Shown: positions 17,426-26,607 of the stretch, one piece after another
How the letters are laid out: each line of letters begins with the position of its first letter
Numbering within the stretch: the first letter of the stretch is position 1
Origin: Gammaproteobacteria bacterium
GTDB lineage: Bacteria > Pseudomonadota > Gammaproteobacteria > Steroidobacterales > GCA-2729495
Reading direction: 5' to 3'
Length of the DNA stretch: 64,000 bases
Assembly: GCA_028285245.1 (NCBI GenBank)
Contig: JANQPY010000062.1
Span: 19,450 to 83,449, forward strand
Notes under the pieces: model-generated
What the model was told of the DNA's origin: nothing
The model's database searches: none
What the model saw: the letters and a program-made list of their open reading frames with translations, nothing else
Made by a program: the position numbers and the translations under genes

Positions 17426-18361
17426 TCATCCAGGTGCCGTAGAAGACGGCTTGCTCATTTGGCGCACCCAGACCATGCCGAGCCCCAGTAGTCCGCCCAG
17501 CAGGAGACCAACGGCTGTCAGCAATGCCGTCCGCGGCCTGATTGGCCGCTTTGGGTCTGGCGGAACCGCACGATCCAGGATCCGGAATGCGTACTCTGAG
17601 CTAACGTTGGCGATCATCGCCGACTTAATCTGCTCTTCCAGGAGATTGCTCAAGGATTCCCTGACTGCAACCACAGACGTGTTTTCCATTTGCCGGTTCA
17701 AATAGTCGATGTTCCGATTGAACTCAGCAACGGCTGATTCCCGCAGCACCAGATTCAGTGAATCGATCATGGCGTTGGCCCAGTCGGCCGCAAGCTGACG
17801 ATCAGCCCACCTGATTGCGAGTGTCGTGATCCCCGTTTGCCGGTCAACCGAGACCTTCCGGAGGCGGCGCTCCATGATCTCAACGCCATCATCCAGGCTG
17901 GGTACCGATGTGCCGGATTGCCATTCGCCAGCCGCGGCATCCCAACGATCAGAAAACAGGATTGGCAAGAGCCCGTTCTCATCGATAAACCTCGCCGAGA
18001 AACCCCTGGACTTGAGCGTCGCCAACGCCCGATCTTGCAGGCTCGCCCCACCCGTCACACCGGCATCCAGCAGAAAACCGACGCCACCGAGCTGACTGGA
18101 CAAGCTCGCCAGGCCGCTGCCGGCATTCTCCTCGGCCGGGGCCAGCAGCACAGTGGCTTCATAGATGCGCTCGCTGGCCTTAGCCACCAGGAAAGCGCCG
18201 AGACCACCGAGCCCGACGCCCAGCATGACGATCCACCAGCCCGTCCTCAGCAAGCGAAAAAGATCCAGATTCGCGGCGTTCGCTACCCTGCCCGATGGCG
18301 AGGCCTCAGCAGGAACAAAATATCCCGGTGTCATTTCAACCGGCTCGCGTTGCTTATCCAT
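17426..18361 (-). CDS. wzz: Wzz-like chain length determinant
   Basis: About 311 residues from MDKQREPVEMTPGYF (18361); a TTG-initiated frame is 20 codons longer. The first membrane helix is near WWIVMLGVGLGGLGAFLV, followed by a periplasmic domain rich in coiled-coil character. The closing PxxPxxP motif DPKRPIRPRTALL precedes the second membrane helix. It has no fused tyrosine-kinase domain, so it is the O-antigen-type co-polymerase (PCP-1) rather than a Wzc. It should set chain length with Wzy. Confidence 0.87.
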   Translation of the reverse strand: MDKQREPVEMTPGYFVPAEASPSGRVANAANLDLFRLLRTGWWIVMLGVGLGGLGAFLVAKASERIYEATVLLAPAEENAGSGLASLSSQLGGVGFLLDAGVTGGASLQDRALATLKSRGFSARFIDENGLLPILFSDRWDAAAGEWQSGTSVPSLDDGVEIMERRLRKVSVDRQTGITTLAIRWADRQLAADWANAMIDSLNLVLRESAVAEFNRNIDYLNRQMENTSVVAVRESLSNLLEEQIKSAMIANVSSEYAFRILDRAVPPDPKRPIRPRTALLTAVGLLLGGLLGLGMVWVRQMSKPSSTAPG

Positions 18362-18461
18362 CGGTGAAATCGTGCGCCCTACAGCTCCAGGATTCGGCTG
18401 ACTGTTCAAGGCAGGTAACAAATTGTGTTCGCCGGAACTTTAGCACGCTAGATCAGTGCCC

Positions 18462-19580
18462 CTAGCGGCATGCCTGCAAAGCTGACACAACTTGTTCGCA
18501 CTCAGCATCGGTAAGATACGGATGCACGGGGATACTGAATACCTTGTCGCTAAGCTCCTCCGTAACGGGACAATCAGCCGGAAGACCCGCTGCGTCCCGA
18601 TAGACCGGCTGCCTGTGCAGTGGCGTGGAGTAGTAAACCGCTGTTGGTATACCGCCATCGGCAAGCTGCTGGCAGACAGAGTCACGGCGACCACGGTCTA
18701 CCTGCAGCGTGTATTGAGCCCATGCACTGAACGACCCCCTGGGTATCTCTGGCGTTACGTAGCCATCGGCAAGATGGTCTGAATAGAAGGCTGCTATCTC
18801 ATCCCTACGCGCCAGCTCTTGCTCGAAGACTTCCAGTTTCGCAAGTAATACCGCTGCCTGCAGGGTATCGAGACGACTGTTCAGGCCAACGCGCGCATTG
18901 TCATACTTGTCGGCACCCTGCCCGTGGACATGCAATGACCTGACCAGATCTGCCAAGTCATCACGATCAGTGAAGACGGCACCGCCATCTCCGTAGCAGC
19001 CCAGCGGCTTGGCCGGAAAGAAGCTGGTCGTCGCCAAGGCACCAAAACTACAGGCACGGCGTTCACCGAGCCTGGCGCCAAGCGCTTGCGCTCCATCTTC
19101 AACGACATCCAGATTGTGTCGTCCGGCAATAGCTTCGAGTTCCGCATAGTCAGCCGCAAGCCCGAAAAGATCGACAACAATCACTGCGCGAAGGCATAAA
19201 TCGGTATCTTTACTGGCTCTGGCAATGGCGCGTTCCAGCGCACCGGCATCCATATTGAAACTGCTGGCGTCGACATCGACGAACAATGGGACGGCGCCCA
19301 CCTGACTCACACATTCCGCAGTAGCAACGAAAGTAAAGGATGGCACGAACACACCGTCACCAGGCCCTACACCCAGTGCCCGCAAGCAAAGCTGCAGTGC
19401 ATCTGTCCCGTTGGCTACACCAATGCAGTGCTTGACGCCGACGAATTCTGCCAAGGCAGTTTCAAGCTCAGCCACATCTTTGCCAAGCACGAAGTCACCA
19501 CGCTCGATGACTGCGTTCATGCGAGAGTCAAGCGAGCCACGTATAACATCCCGCTGGCGGTGCAAGTCCACAAAACGCAT
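18462..19580 (-). CDS. wbpE: WbpE/WlbC-like UDP-2-acetamido-3-oxo-glucuronate aminotransferase
   Basis: 372 residues from [13 protein letters not shown] (19580); this ATG overlaps the WbpD stop by one base (TAATG). It is DegT-family, with GVANGTDALQLCLRALG at the phosphate-binding helix, the EDGAQALGA turn, and the PLP lysine in TSFFPAKPLGCYGDGGA. With WbpB and WbpD it converts UDP-GlcNAcA to UDP-GlcNAc3NAcA: oxidation at C3, amination, acetylation. The three genes are together and in the usual set, which makes this role firmer than for the other aminotransferase in the locus. Confidence 0.92.
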   Translation of the reverse strand: MRFVDLHRQRDVIRGSLDSRMNAVIERGDFVLGKDVAELETALAEFVGVKHCIGVANGTDALQLCLRALGVGPGDGVFVPSFTFVATAECVSQVGAVPLFVDVDASSFNMDAGALERAIARASKDTDLCLRAVIVVDLFGLAADYAELEAIAGRHNLDVVEDGAQALGARLGERRACSFGALATTSFFPAKPLGCYGDGGAVFTDRDDLADLVRSLHVHGQGADKYDNARVGLNSRLDTLQAAVLLAKLEVFEQELARRDEIAAFYSDHLADGYVTPEIPRGSFSAWAQYTLQVDRGRRDSVCQQLADGGIPTAVYYSTPLHRQPVYRDAAGLPADCPVTEELSDKVFSIPVHPYLTDAECEQVVSALQACR

Positions 19581-20170
19581 TAGTCCGTAACTCTCCGTAC
19601 GCCGTCGCAATCCTTCCGGTAGAGCGCACCTGTCACCGGGCACCGTGCTTCACCTTCCCCTTCTATGGGCAGGTCCAGACGCTCGCCGTGTTCGCTAACC
19701 CAACCGATATGTCTTCCCGGAACGCCAACGACCAGCGAGTAATCCTGAACCTCAGCCGTGACCACTGCGCCGGCGCCAATGAAGGCATAGGCGCCCACCG
19801 TGGTGCCGCAGACGATGGTGCAGTTGGCACCGAGGGTCGCGCCTTTCCTTACCAGTGTTCGCAGGAACTCATCTTTCTTCTCTACGCCGGCGCGAGGATT
19901 GATCACGTTTGTGAACACCGCACTCGGGCCACAAAACACATCGTCCTCTAACGTGACCCCCTGATAGACGGATACATTGTTCTGAATCTTGACGCCGTTA
20001 CCAATAGCCACATCATTGCCCACATAGACATTCTGGCCAAGCACACAGCGCTCACCTATCTGCGCGCCAGCAGATACGTGGCACCAGTGCCAGACACGAG
20101 TGCCACGACCCAGGGTCGCACCCTCGTCGATGATCGCGGTTGCGTGGACGAACGAAGAATTACTTGACAT
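19580..20170 (-). CDS. wbpD: WbpD/WlbB-like UDP-amino-sugar 3-N-acetyltransferase (hexapeptide)
   Basis: 196 residues of left-handed beta-helix hexapeptide repeats, for example [16 protein letters not shown] and [13 protein letters not shown], with the family signature FTNVINPRA and [16 protein letters not shown]. It acetylates the 3-amino group made by WbpE, using acetyl-CoA. Length is normal. It sits between wbpE (1-base overlap) and wbpB (24 bp). Confidence 0.93.
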   Translation of the reverse strand: MSSNSSFVHATAIIDEGATLGRGTRVWHWCHVSAGAQIGERCVLGQNVYVGNDVAIGNGVKIQNNVSVYQGVTLEDDVFCGPSAVFTNVINPRAGVEKKDEFLRTLVRKGATLGANCTIVCGTTVGAYAFIGAGAVVTAEVQDYSLVVGVPGRHIGWVSEHGERLDLPIEGEGEARCPVTGALYRKDCDGVRRVTD

Positions 20171-20194
20171 GCGCTACGTTCAGACAGATGCGTT

Positions 20195-21157
20195 TCAGGA
20201 AACCCGACGTTGAGCGCGTTGGATCTTCAACAATGGATGATGCTCGCGGCCCGTTACCGAGGGCTGCATATCCCGTAACGCGGCCACCGTTTCTACAGCA
20301 GCGCGCGTATCTTCGACTCCATATCCATCGCCGCGGAGTATCGCCTTATACGACTCGGTGTGAAGATCGGTAAAGCCGCCAGAAAACTCCAGCTCCATGT
20401 CGCCGACCTTGATGCTGCGGTAGGTTCGTTGATTACTTGCAATACAGTTGGCCGGCAGTAGGTTCGCGTCAACTGAAAGTATCCAGCGCACCCGCGCAGC
20501 CTCATACTCGGTAAACCCGGCCATAGTCTGCTCGTCGCTTGCGTGCAACTCGTGGTGCTGTACCGAACCGAATACGAAGCCCAGCATGTCGAAGAAGTGC
20601 ACGCCGATATTGGTTGCGATGCCTCCAGACTTACTGGACTGACCTTTCCAGGAGATGTGGTACCAACGGCCGCGCGACGTGATATAGCAAAGATCAACGT
20701 CAAACTTCTTTCCAGATTTTTCTGCGTTGACCTGCTCCTTGAGCGCCAAAATACTTGGATGCAACCGAAGCTGCAGAATTGTTCGAATCTTCCTGCCAGT
20801 CTCGGCTTCCAGCTCAACCAAAGGATCAAGATTCCATGGATTTAGCACCAGCGGCTTTTCGCATATTGCGTCAGCACCGGAACGCAGCGCAAAGCGAATG
20901 TGGGAATCGTGAAGATAGTTGGGGGAGCAAATAGAAACGCAGTCAATCGGATTACCGTCCCGGCGAAGCAGATCGAGATGTCGGTCAAATCGCTCAAACT
21001 CGACAAAGAATGATGCTTCGGGGAAATAGTTGTCGATTACACCAACTGAATCCTGAGGATCGAGGGCGGCAACCAATTCATTGTTGGTCGCCGAGATAGC
21101 CTGCATGTGGCGCGGAGCGATGTAGCCAGCAGCGCCAATCATCGCAAAGCGTTTCAA
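20195..21157 (-). CDS. wbpB: WbpB/WlbA-like Gfo/Idh/MocA oxidoreductase
   Basis: 320 residues. I place the start at a TTG (21157): it gives LKRFAMIGAAGYIAPRHM, matching the MKRFALIGAAG start of WbpB/WlbA, and has a perfect GGAGG 5 bp before it. An ATG 69 bp upstream gives an implausible extension. NAD-binding GAAGYIAPRH is followed by CEKPLVLNPWNL, the EKP motif of the family. It oxidises C3 of UDP-GlcNAcA in the WbpB/D/E pathway. No UDP-GlcNAc 6-dehydrogenase (WbpA) is in the window, so that step must be encoded elsewhere. Confidence 0.92.
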   Translation of the reverse strand: MKRFAMIGAAGYIAPRHMQAISATNNELVAALDPQDSVGVIDNYFPEASFFVEFERFDRHLDLLRRDGNPIDCVSICSPNYLHDSHIRFALRSGADAICEKPLVLNPWNLDPLVELEAETGRKIRTILQLRLHPSILALKEQVNAEKSGKKFDVDLCYITSRGRWYHISWKGQSSKSGGIATNIGVHFFDMLGFVFGSVQHHELHASDEQTMAGFTEYEAARVRWILSVDANLLPANCIASNQRTYRSIKVGDMELEFSGGFTDLHTESYKAILRGDGYGVEDTRAAVETVAALRDMQPSVTGREHHPLLKIQRAQRRVS

Positions 21158-21236
21158 CTGAGCCTCCGGTCTGTCTGGATAGCTGCTGACCAGCTCATCA
21201 ACATACGCTTCGCCCGCCACACTCAACAGAGACGGG

Positions 21237-21242
21237 ATTGTA
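21237..21242 (-). promoter_or_regulatory. Possible -10 element before wbpB
   Basis: On the minus strand TACAAT, preceded by TTG, lies about 80 bp before the wbpB TTG start, inside the 265-bp gap after the WbpM-like gene. No good -35 is visible 16-18 bp upstream. An internal promoter for the WbpB/D/E-Wzz-Wzy-Wzx part is possible. Confidence 0.25.
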
Positions 21243-21422
21243 CAAGCCCGGCATTGTGAGAACTAGAAATCCGCCGCAACACGTCGATCACTCAGTCGGG
21301 ATGCTGACGGTACCGCGCCAGGTTGGGACGCTACCCGGACGAAAGCTCCAAGAGTATTCTCAGGCGGCGAGAAGATGTCGCAATCCCGGCCGGTGCAGAG
21401 CCGGCCAGCAGGCCAACAACGC

Positions 21423-23465
21423 TCAGATCGGCGCTTCCCGCAAGCTGCTTGCTTCCTTTGCGGCGTCTGGGTCACCTGGCATAGAAGCCGACGCACCGAC
21501 CACAACAGCTGGACCCGCACCGCTCTCGACCAACTTCAGGATTCGGCCACCTGATGCAGACCAGGTCAGATCGTGGAGTTGATCCGTTCCGGGCTGATAG
21601 CCGGTCACGATCTGGCGCAGCAATGTGACAGCTCGCTCACAATCCAGCGCGTTGGCAGCATGTAGTAAGCCGTCGAGATTATCGTAAGTCTCAGGCCACG
21701 ACAGAGATTCTTCCATGGCGCGCAAAATCATAGGGTGATCGGTACGGGTAACGTTGCTGCCGATCAGTAGTTCCTCGTAAAGCTTCTCACCTGGCCGCAG
21801 GCCCGTGAATTGCAGCGCGATGTCGCCACCCGGGTTGTCTGCATCCTGCATCGACAAGCCCATTAGCTGCACCATGCGTCTGGCAAGCTCACGAATGCGC
21901 ACCGGCTCGCCCATGTCCAGAACGAACACATCGCCACCACGGCACATAGAGCCTGCCTGAATCACAAGCTGAGCGGCTTCCGGAATGGTCATAAAGTAGC
22001 GCGTCACTTCCGGATCAGTAATCGTGACTGGACCGCCACGCGCAATCTGATCGCGAAACAGCGGCACAACGGAGCCGGAGGAGTCCAGCACGTTACCGAA
22101 ACGCACCATACAGAAACGTGTTTTTGTGCCGCGATTGTGCATACCCTGGAGCACCAGCTCCGCAACCCGCTTGGTCGCGCCCATGACGCTGGTCGGCGAC
22201 ACTGCTTTGTCCGTGGAGACGAGCACAAAGGTCTCGACACCGGCATCTTCCGCTGCTTCCGCCGCGTACCAGGTGCCAATGACGTTGTTGTGCACGCCCT
22301 CAATCATGTTCATTTCTACGATTGGCACGTGCTTGTATGCGGCAGCGTGATACACCGTCTGCACAGCGTAAGCCTGCATGACACTGCGAATGCGCGGCCG
22401 ATGATGGACGGAACCAAGCAAGGCGACCAGCTCAACGTCCAGGGCGCGCGTGTCAATAATCGAGCGAAGCTCCCGCTCAATCTTATAGAGAGCGAGCTCT
22501 GAGATATCCAAGATCGCCAAGCGGGTGGGCTGCAGCAACACGATCTGCCGGCACAGCTCCGAACCAATTGACCCACCCGCCCCGGTGATGAGCACAGATT
22601 TACCGGTAACGCAGCTCGACAGCAGCTCCAGATTCGGTGGTACCGGGTCGCGGCCCAGAAGATCCAGCGCATCGACCTCACGCAAATCATCAACCTGAGC
22701 GCTACCAGAAATGATGTCGCCCACGTCGGGCACCGTTTGTACCCGCACGTTGAGATCCACAAGCTGATCGATGATTTCCTGGCGTCTGGCTCTGGAGATC
22801 GAGGGCATTGCAAGTAACACGCGCCTGACACCGAGCTGTTTGGATAAACGGTTCAGTTCATGCGGAGACCAGACTCGGATACCGGCCAGCAACCGGTATT
22901 GCAAATCGGGATTGTCATCCACAACAGCGACCACGCGGAACTTACCGCCTTCGCGCATTGCTGAGAGCAGCCGAACACCTGCGCTGCCAGCACCGTAAAT
23001 GATCACTGGCGTCCGCGCCCGCCGGTTCCTTGTGTAGCTACCCAACAGAACAGCGCGCATGACTAAGCGAGTCGTCACCAGCAAAATCATAGAGAGTGCG
23101 GTGAAGGCCAGCAGCGTGGTCTTTGGAAGATCGAACCCTGGTATCGGGGACCAGTGGCGTACAGCGGCCATCGCCAGGGCAACCGCAATGAGCAGTCCTG
23201 TTGTTGATAGCAGCAGCTGGCTGCTCGGAAACCGCGTTATGGCACGATAAAAGCCAGCCTGCGCAAACAATGGAATGGCAAGCAACAGCGCCAGCGGGAA
23301 CTGGAGCCAACCGGCTGCCAGTGCGCCTCTTAAATCATCACTTACGAGCCAGGTAGACGTGAACAGGGCAACGACGAGTAGTGCCGCGTCGGCGAACACC
23401 AGCGTGAACTGCTTGACCGGGCGCGGCAGTGAGATCAGGCGATATCGCAGTGCCTGAAGATACAT
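21423..23465 (-). CDS. wbpM: WbpM/CapD-like UDP-sugar 4,6-dehydratase (membrane)
   Basis: 680 residues. The start ATG at 23465 has GGAGG 4 bp upstream. Four N-terminal membrane helices (to about residue 115) are followed by a Rossmann-like domain with VIIYGAGSAGVRLLSAM and then the catalytic SDR domain with VLITGAGGSIGSELCRQI, AAYKHVPIVE, STDKAVSPTSVMGATKR. The Met-x3-Lys replaces Tyr-x3-Lys, as is normal for WbpM/FlaA1 relatives. It makes UDP-2-acetamido-2,6-dideoxy-4-keto-hexose, the start of bacillosamine or QuiNAc/FucNAc sugars. The C-terminal 60 residues are longer and less conserved. Confidence 0.92.
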   Translation of the reverse strand: MYLQALRYRLISLPRPVKQFTLVFADAALLVVALFTSTWLVSDDLRGALAAGWLQFPLALLLAIPLFAQAGFYRAITRFPSSQLLLSTTGLLIAVALAMAAVRHWSPIPGFDLPKTTLLAFTALSMILLVTTRLVMRAVLLGSYTRNRRARTPVIIYGAGSAGVRLLSAMREGGKFRVVAVVDDNPDLQYRLLAGIRVWSPHELNRLSKQLGVRRVLLAMPSISRARRQEIIDQLVDLNVRVQTVPDVGDIISGSAQVDDLREVDALDLLGRDPVPPNLELLSSCVTGKSVLITGAGGSIGSELCRQIVLLQPTRLAILDISELALYKIERELRSIIDTRALDVELVALLGSVHHRPRIRSVMQAYAVQTVYHAAAYKHVPIVEMNMIEGVHNNVIGTWYAAEAAEDAGVETFVLVSTDKAVSPTSVMGATKRVAELVLQGMHNRGTKTRFCMVRFGNVLDSSGSVVPLFRDQIARGGPVTITDPEVTRYFMTIPEAAQLVIQAGSMCRGGDVFVLDMGEPVRIRELARRMVQLMGLSMQDADNPGGDIALQFTGLRPGEKLYEELLIGSNVTRTDHPMILRAMEESLSWPETYDNLDGLLHAANALDCERAVTLLRQIVTGYQPGTDQLHDLTWSASGGRILKLVESGAGPAVVVGASASMPGDPDAAKEASSLREAPI

Positions 23466-23563
23466 TCGGCCTCCCTGTGGCCGGCTCGTCCGAGTGCCTT
23501 ACACCGGCCACAACTACCGGCGCCTTGAGAGATTCAGGAGTTCTGCACTACAAAGCTCGAAGT

Positions 23564-23592
23564 AATCTAAGCGCTGACCTGCCATGGCGCAA
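23564..23592 (-). promoter_or_regulatory. Possible promoter before wbpM-like gene
   Basis: In the 239-bp gap upstream of the dehydratase the minus strand shows TTGCGC, 17 bp, TAGATT. The match to the sigma70 consensus is modest, but the gap itself is the longest in the first half of the locus, so a secondary promoter here is reasonable. Confidence 0.3.
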
Positions 23593-23704
23593 CCCCTGAC
23601 GGGCTATCCGCGACTGAAAATGTGTAACGCGATCACAGCCCCAGGTGCCCGCTGCGTATCCATGCGCCGATTCGTCCGATGCCAGGTCCAGCCCCTGAGC
23701 AGAT

Positions 23705-26452
23705 TTAGAACGAGTTTACCGCCGCTGCCGCGATCGCCAGGTTATAGAGCACCTGGGTGATGGAAGCCCACTGTGTAATCTGAGGCAATCGATCTGCGTC
23801 TAAGGGCACCACAACGGTATCGCCGGGCTGAATGCGCTGCTCGTTCCTGAACCAGCGCGATCCCTTACCTGCTATCACCGCCCCGTTCGCCCGCACCACG
23901 TAGATCCGCTTCTTATCGGCGCGCAACGTAAGACCACCGCTAAGATCAATGTAGGCGTTGCGGCTTAGGCGCGACTGATGGCGATGCGAGGTCGCATACT
24001 GGACCTCGCCGATTACCGTAACCTCCTGGCTTTGCAGCGGCACCACCAACTCGTCACCGTCGCGCAACACGATGTCGTAATCGAGATTATTTGGGTTGGC
24101 CAGTACCTGACGAAGGTCAATCACCAGCCTCCCCTGTGCCTCGGTCTGCTCGATCTGCTCAAGCAACGACTGGCCGATACCAAACGCCTCGGAGGCACTA
24201 CTATTCGGCGTTTGGGCCTGCTGCACGGCCAGTGCCGACAAATCGCTTTCTAACCGCGATCGGAGGAGCGCCAGCTGCTCGATTTCGCGTTCGCGCAGGA
24301 ACTTGCGGGTAAAGACCGTGCCTTCGGTGAAGGCCAGCTCGGTCAGACCGCCAGCGCGATCAAGCAGTGCACTCAAGGTTTCGCCGCGGCGCACGGGATA
24401 ACTCCCGGGAAAACGAACTTCGCCGGTCAACTCGACCTGAAGCGGTTCCTCCCAATCGGGTATCTGCTTGATCGTGAGGATGTCATAGGGCGCGAGAACC
24501 CTGTCAGCGCCAGCGTCACCAGACAACAAGGCTCCCAGGTCAACCGAAATGAGTTCGGTCTCCCGTGTTCCATTCAAACCCGTTCGATAGCGCGTTAACT
24601 CAGCAGCAGCGACATGCGCTGAGGGCGCCAGGCCGCCACCTGCCCTCAACAAATCGCTCACGCGCATGCCTGGCTCCAACGGGTAATCGCCCGGAGCGAC
24701 CATCGCGCCGGTGATTCTCGCAATCTGGACAGGCTCGCTAACGCTGGCCTGGGCACTGAGCTCCTCAAGCAACGAATCGATCGCGGCGCTGCGCGCCACG
24801 CCGAGCTCGAACACAGTGACGCGATCGCGCGGAGACAACGGCACATCAGCAAGGCTGCCAGGTGACGCCTGCGCCGCTTGAAGGTCAGCAGAGATGACTT
24901 GTGTTCGCCGGTCCGGCCCGACCTCGCGTCGCACAACAACATAGGCGAGATCGGCCTTCGGCTTGAGAAACTGCTCACTGGGCAACAAGTCAGAAATGCG
25001 CATGCCTGGCGACCATTCATAACCGCCAGCTCGGGTCACGTGACCAGTCAGCGTGACCGCGCTATCAACGTCGTCAAGGACACGCAGGACCTTCAGGGAA
25101 TCGCCGTCACGGAGCTGCGTCTGGCCGCCATTGGCCTTGAGATCGACCGTGTCGATGGAGCGCAGACCAGTTTCTGTGATGCGCTCCAGACGTAATCGAC
25201 GCCTGTCTGCTGTGGCTTTGAGTCCACCTGCCAGGGCCACTACCTCAGCCAGCGATCGTGACGAGCCCAGCTCATAGATCGCCGGGCGATTCACTTCGCC
25301 GTCGACAGCAACAGTCGGCCCTACGGGCGGGATGAACACCACGTCATCCGACCGCAGCGGCGCATCTTGCCGCGTATCGCCGGACAGGAGCAGTGCGTAC
25401 AAATCGAGAGTCGAAACAGTGCGTCCAGCTCGCTTTAGCTGGACTCGACGCAGCGATCCAACTGAGCTGATGCCGCCGGATGCGTAAAGCGCATTCGTGA
25501 TTTTGGACAGACCGCTGACGTCGTACGCGCCCGGGCGCTTGACGTCGCCGACGACGAAGATGCGGATGTTTTTCAACCGTCCCATGCTGACGGCCGCCTG
25601 CGTGCCAATGATCTGTTCGGCGGTGCGCTTCTCGATCACCGACTTAACCTCGCTAAAGGTCAATCCGGAAACCGCCTGCGGGCCAAGCTTGGGGAAATTG
25701 ATGACGCCCTCCGGCGACACCTCCAGTTCAACTTCATAGTTGTCGTCGCCAAAGAGCTGCACACGCAGGCTATCGCCAGGCCCAAGCACGTAGCCTCCGG
25801 GCACGGGAGTCGATTGAGGTGGGCGCGCACCAAATAAGTCGGGACGCTCATCGAACAGCTCATAGCCGAACGGGCGCAGCGCATCTTCCCCAATCGGGGT
25901 CAATGGCAGGATAGTCACGCTGATCTGCAGGTCTTCCAGCAACGGCTCGGCGGCAAGCCGAGTCGCTGCCTCATCGGCCGTTAACCCTCCAAGCGGCACG
26001 TTCCCAATACCGGCCAGCTCGAGCACGCCAAGTGTGGTGAGTTCGTAAGCGCGGATCCCGAGCAGCCGCGAACGATAAGTATCGCTATTGATACTCTCGA
26101 CGAACTCCTCCGGCAGATCACCTTCCGGCAGTCGCGCCTCAATGACAATGGTGCCCCGGCCTTCGATGCGCGGCTCCTCGGGGCTCTGTTCCTCGTCAGT
26201 GACACCCATACTGAATCGGGGCATCTCCGACTGATCCTCAGGGCCCAAAGGCAACGTCGCTGGCGGACGACTGCCCTGCCCAAGACTGTCAAGCAGGGCG
26301 GCCTGGTCCTCGGGACTAAGCTGCTGGAGCGCTTCCAGCTGTTGCGCATCCAATGGCGCCTGAGCTGAAACGTGGCTTGCTATCAGAGTGCAGCAGGTCA
26401 ACCCAACCAGCAGCAATGCCCGATGCAATGAGAAGCGAGGGGCACCAGACAT
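23705..26452 (-). CDS. Wza-like polysaccharide export protein with multiple SLBB repeats
   Basis: About 915 residues if translation starts at MSGAPRFSLHR (26452), giving a signal peptide ending HVSAQA; ATG 26470 and GTG 26626 are alternatives. After a 170-residue Glu/Pro-rich N-terminal region comes a Poly_export domain (GYVLGPGDSLRVQLFG), then at least five SLBB-type repeats such as VVGDVKRPGAYDVSGLSK, VDGEVNRPAIYELGSS, LTGHVTRAGGYEWSPG, ITGAMVAPGDYPLEPGMR and LTGEVRFPGSYPVRRGE. E. coli Wza has about 380 residues, so this is more than twice as long. No lipobox cysteine is seen, unlike Wza. It should form the periplasm-spanning or outer membrane part of the export channel. Confidence 0.87.
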   Translation of the reverse strand: MSGAPRFSLHRALLLVGLTCCTLIASHVSAQAPLDAQQLEALQQLSPEDQAALLDSLGQGSRPPATLPLGPEDQSEMPRFSMGVTDEEQSPEEPRIEGRGTIVIEARLPEGDLPEEFVESINSDTYRSRLLGIRAYELTTLGVLELAGIGNVPLGGLTADEAATRLAAEPLLEDLQISVTILPLTPIGEDALRPFGYELFDERPDLFGARPPQSTPVPGGYVLGPGDSLRVQLFGDDNYEVELEVSPEGVINFPKLGPQAVSGLTFSEVKSVIEKRTAEQIIGTQAAVSMGRLKNIRIFVVGDVKRPGAYDVSGLSKITNALYASGGISSVGSLRRVQLKRAGRTVSTLDLYALLLSGDTRQDAPLRSDDVVFIPPVGPTVAVDGEVNRPAIYELGSSRSLAEVVALAGGLKATADRRRLRLERITETGLRSIDTVDLKANGGQTQLRDGDSLKVLRVLDDVDSAVTLTGHVTRAGGYEWSPGMRISDLLPSEQFLKPKADLAYVVVRREVGPDRRTQVISADLQAAQASPGSLADVPLSPRDRVTVFELGVARSAAIDSLLEELSAQASVSEPVQIARITGAMVAPGDYPLEPGMRVSDLLRAGGGLAPSAHVAAAELTRYRTGLNGTRETELISVDLGALLSGDAGADRVLAPYDILTIKQIPDWEEPLQVELTGEVRFPGSYPVRRGETLSALLDRAGGLTELAFTEGTVFTRKFLREREIEQLALLRSRLESDLSALAVQQAQTPNSSASEAFGIGQSLLEQIEQTEAQGRLVIDLRQVLANPNNLDYDIVLRDGDELVVPLQSQEVTVIGEVQYATSHRHQSRLSRNAYIDLSGGLTLRADKKRIYVVRANGAVIAGKGSRWFRNEQRIQPGDTVVVPLDADRLPQITQWASITQVLYNLAIAAAAVNSF

Positions 26453-26607
26453 TCGTGGAGGCTGCCGCATGGATGAACGCGCGAAGAGCCGACTGACAGA
26501 GCACAACAGCTCGCCGCAAAGCATGGCCGCTTTCCCGAAACGCACTAAAGACGGTGACGCGATGGTAATTTCGCCCCAAATTCGGCGCAACCCTCGACAA
26601 AACAGCA

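Noticed and set aside
21388..21406. GGCCGG/CCGGCC hairpin between the WbpM-like gene and wbpB as a terminator
   Set aside because: Short stem and no T run on either strand; more likely chance in GC-rich DNA.
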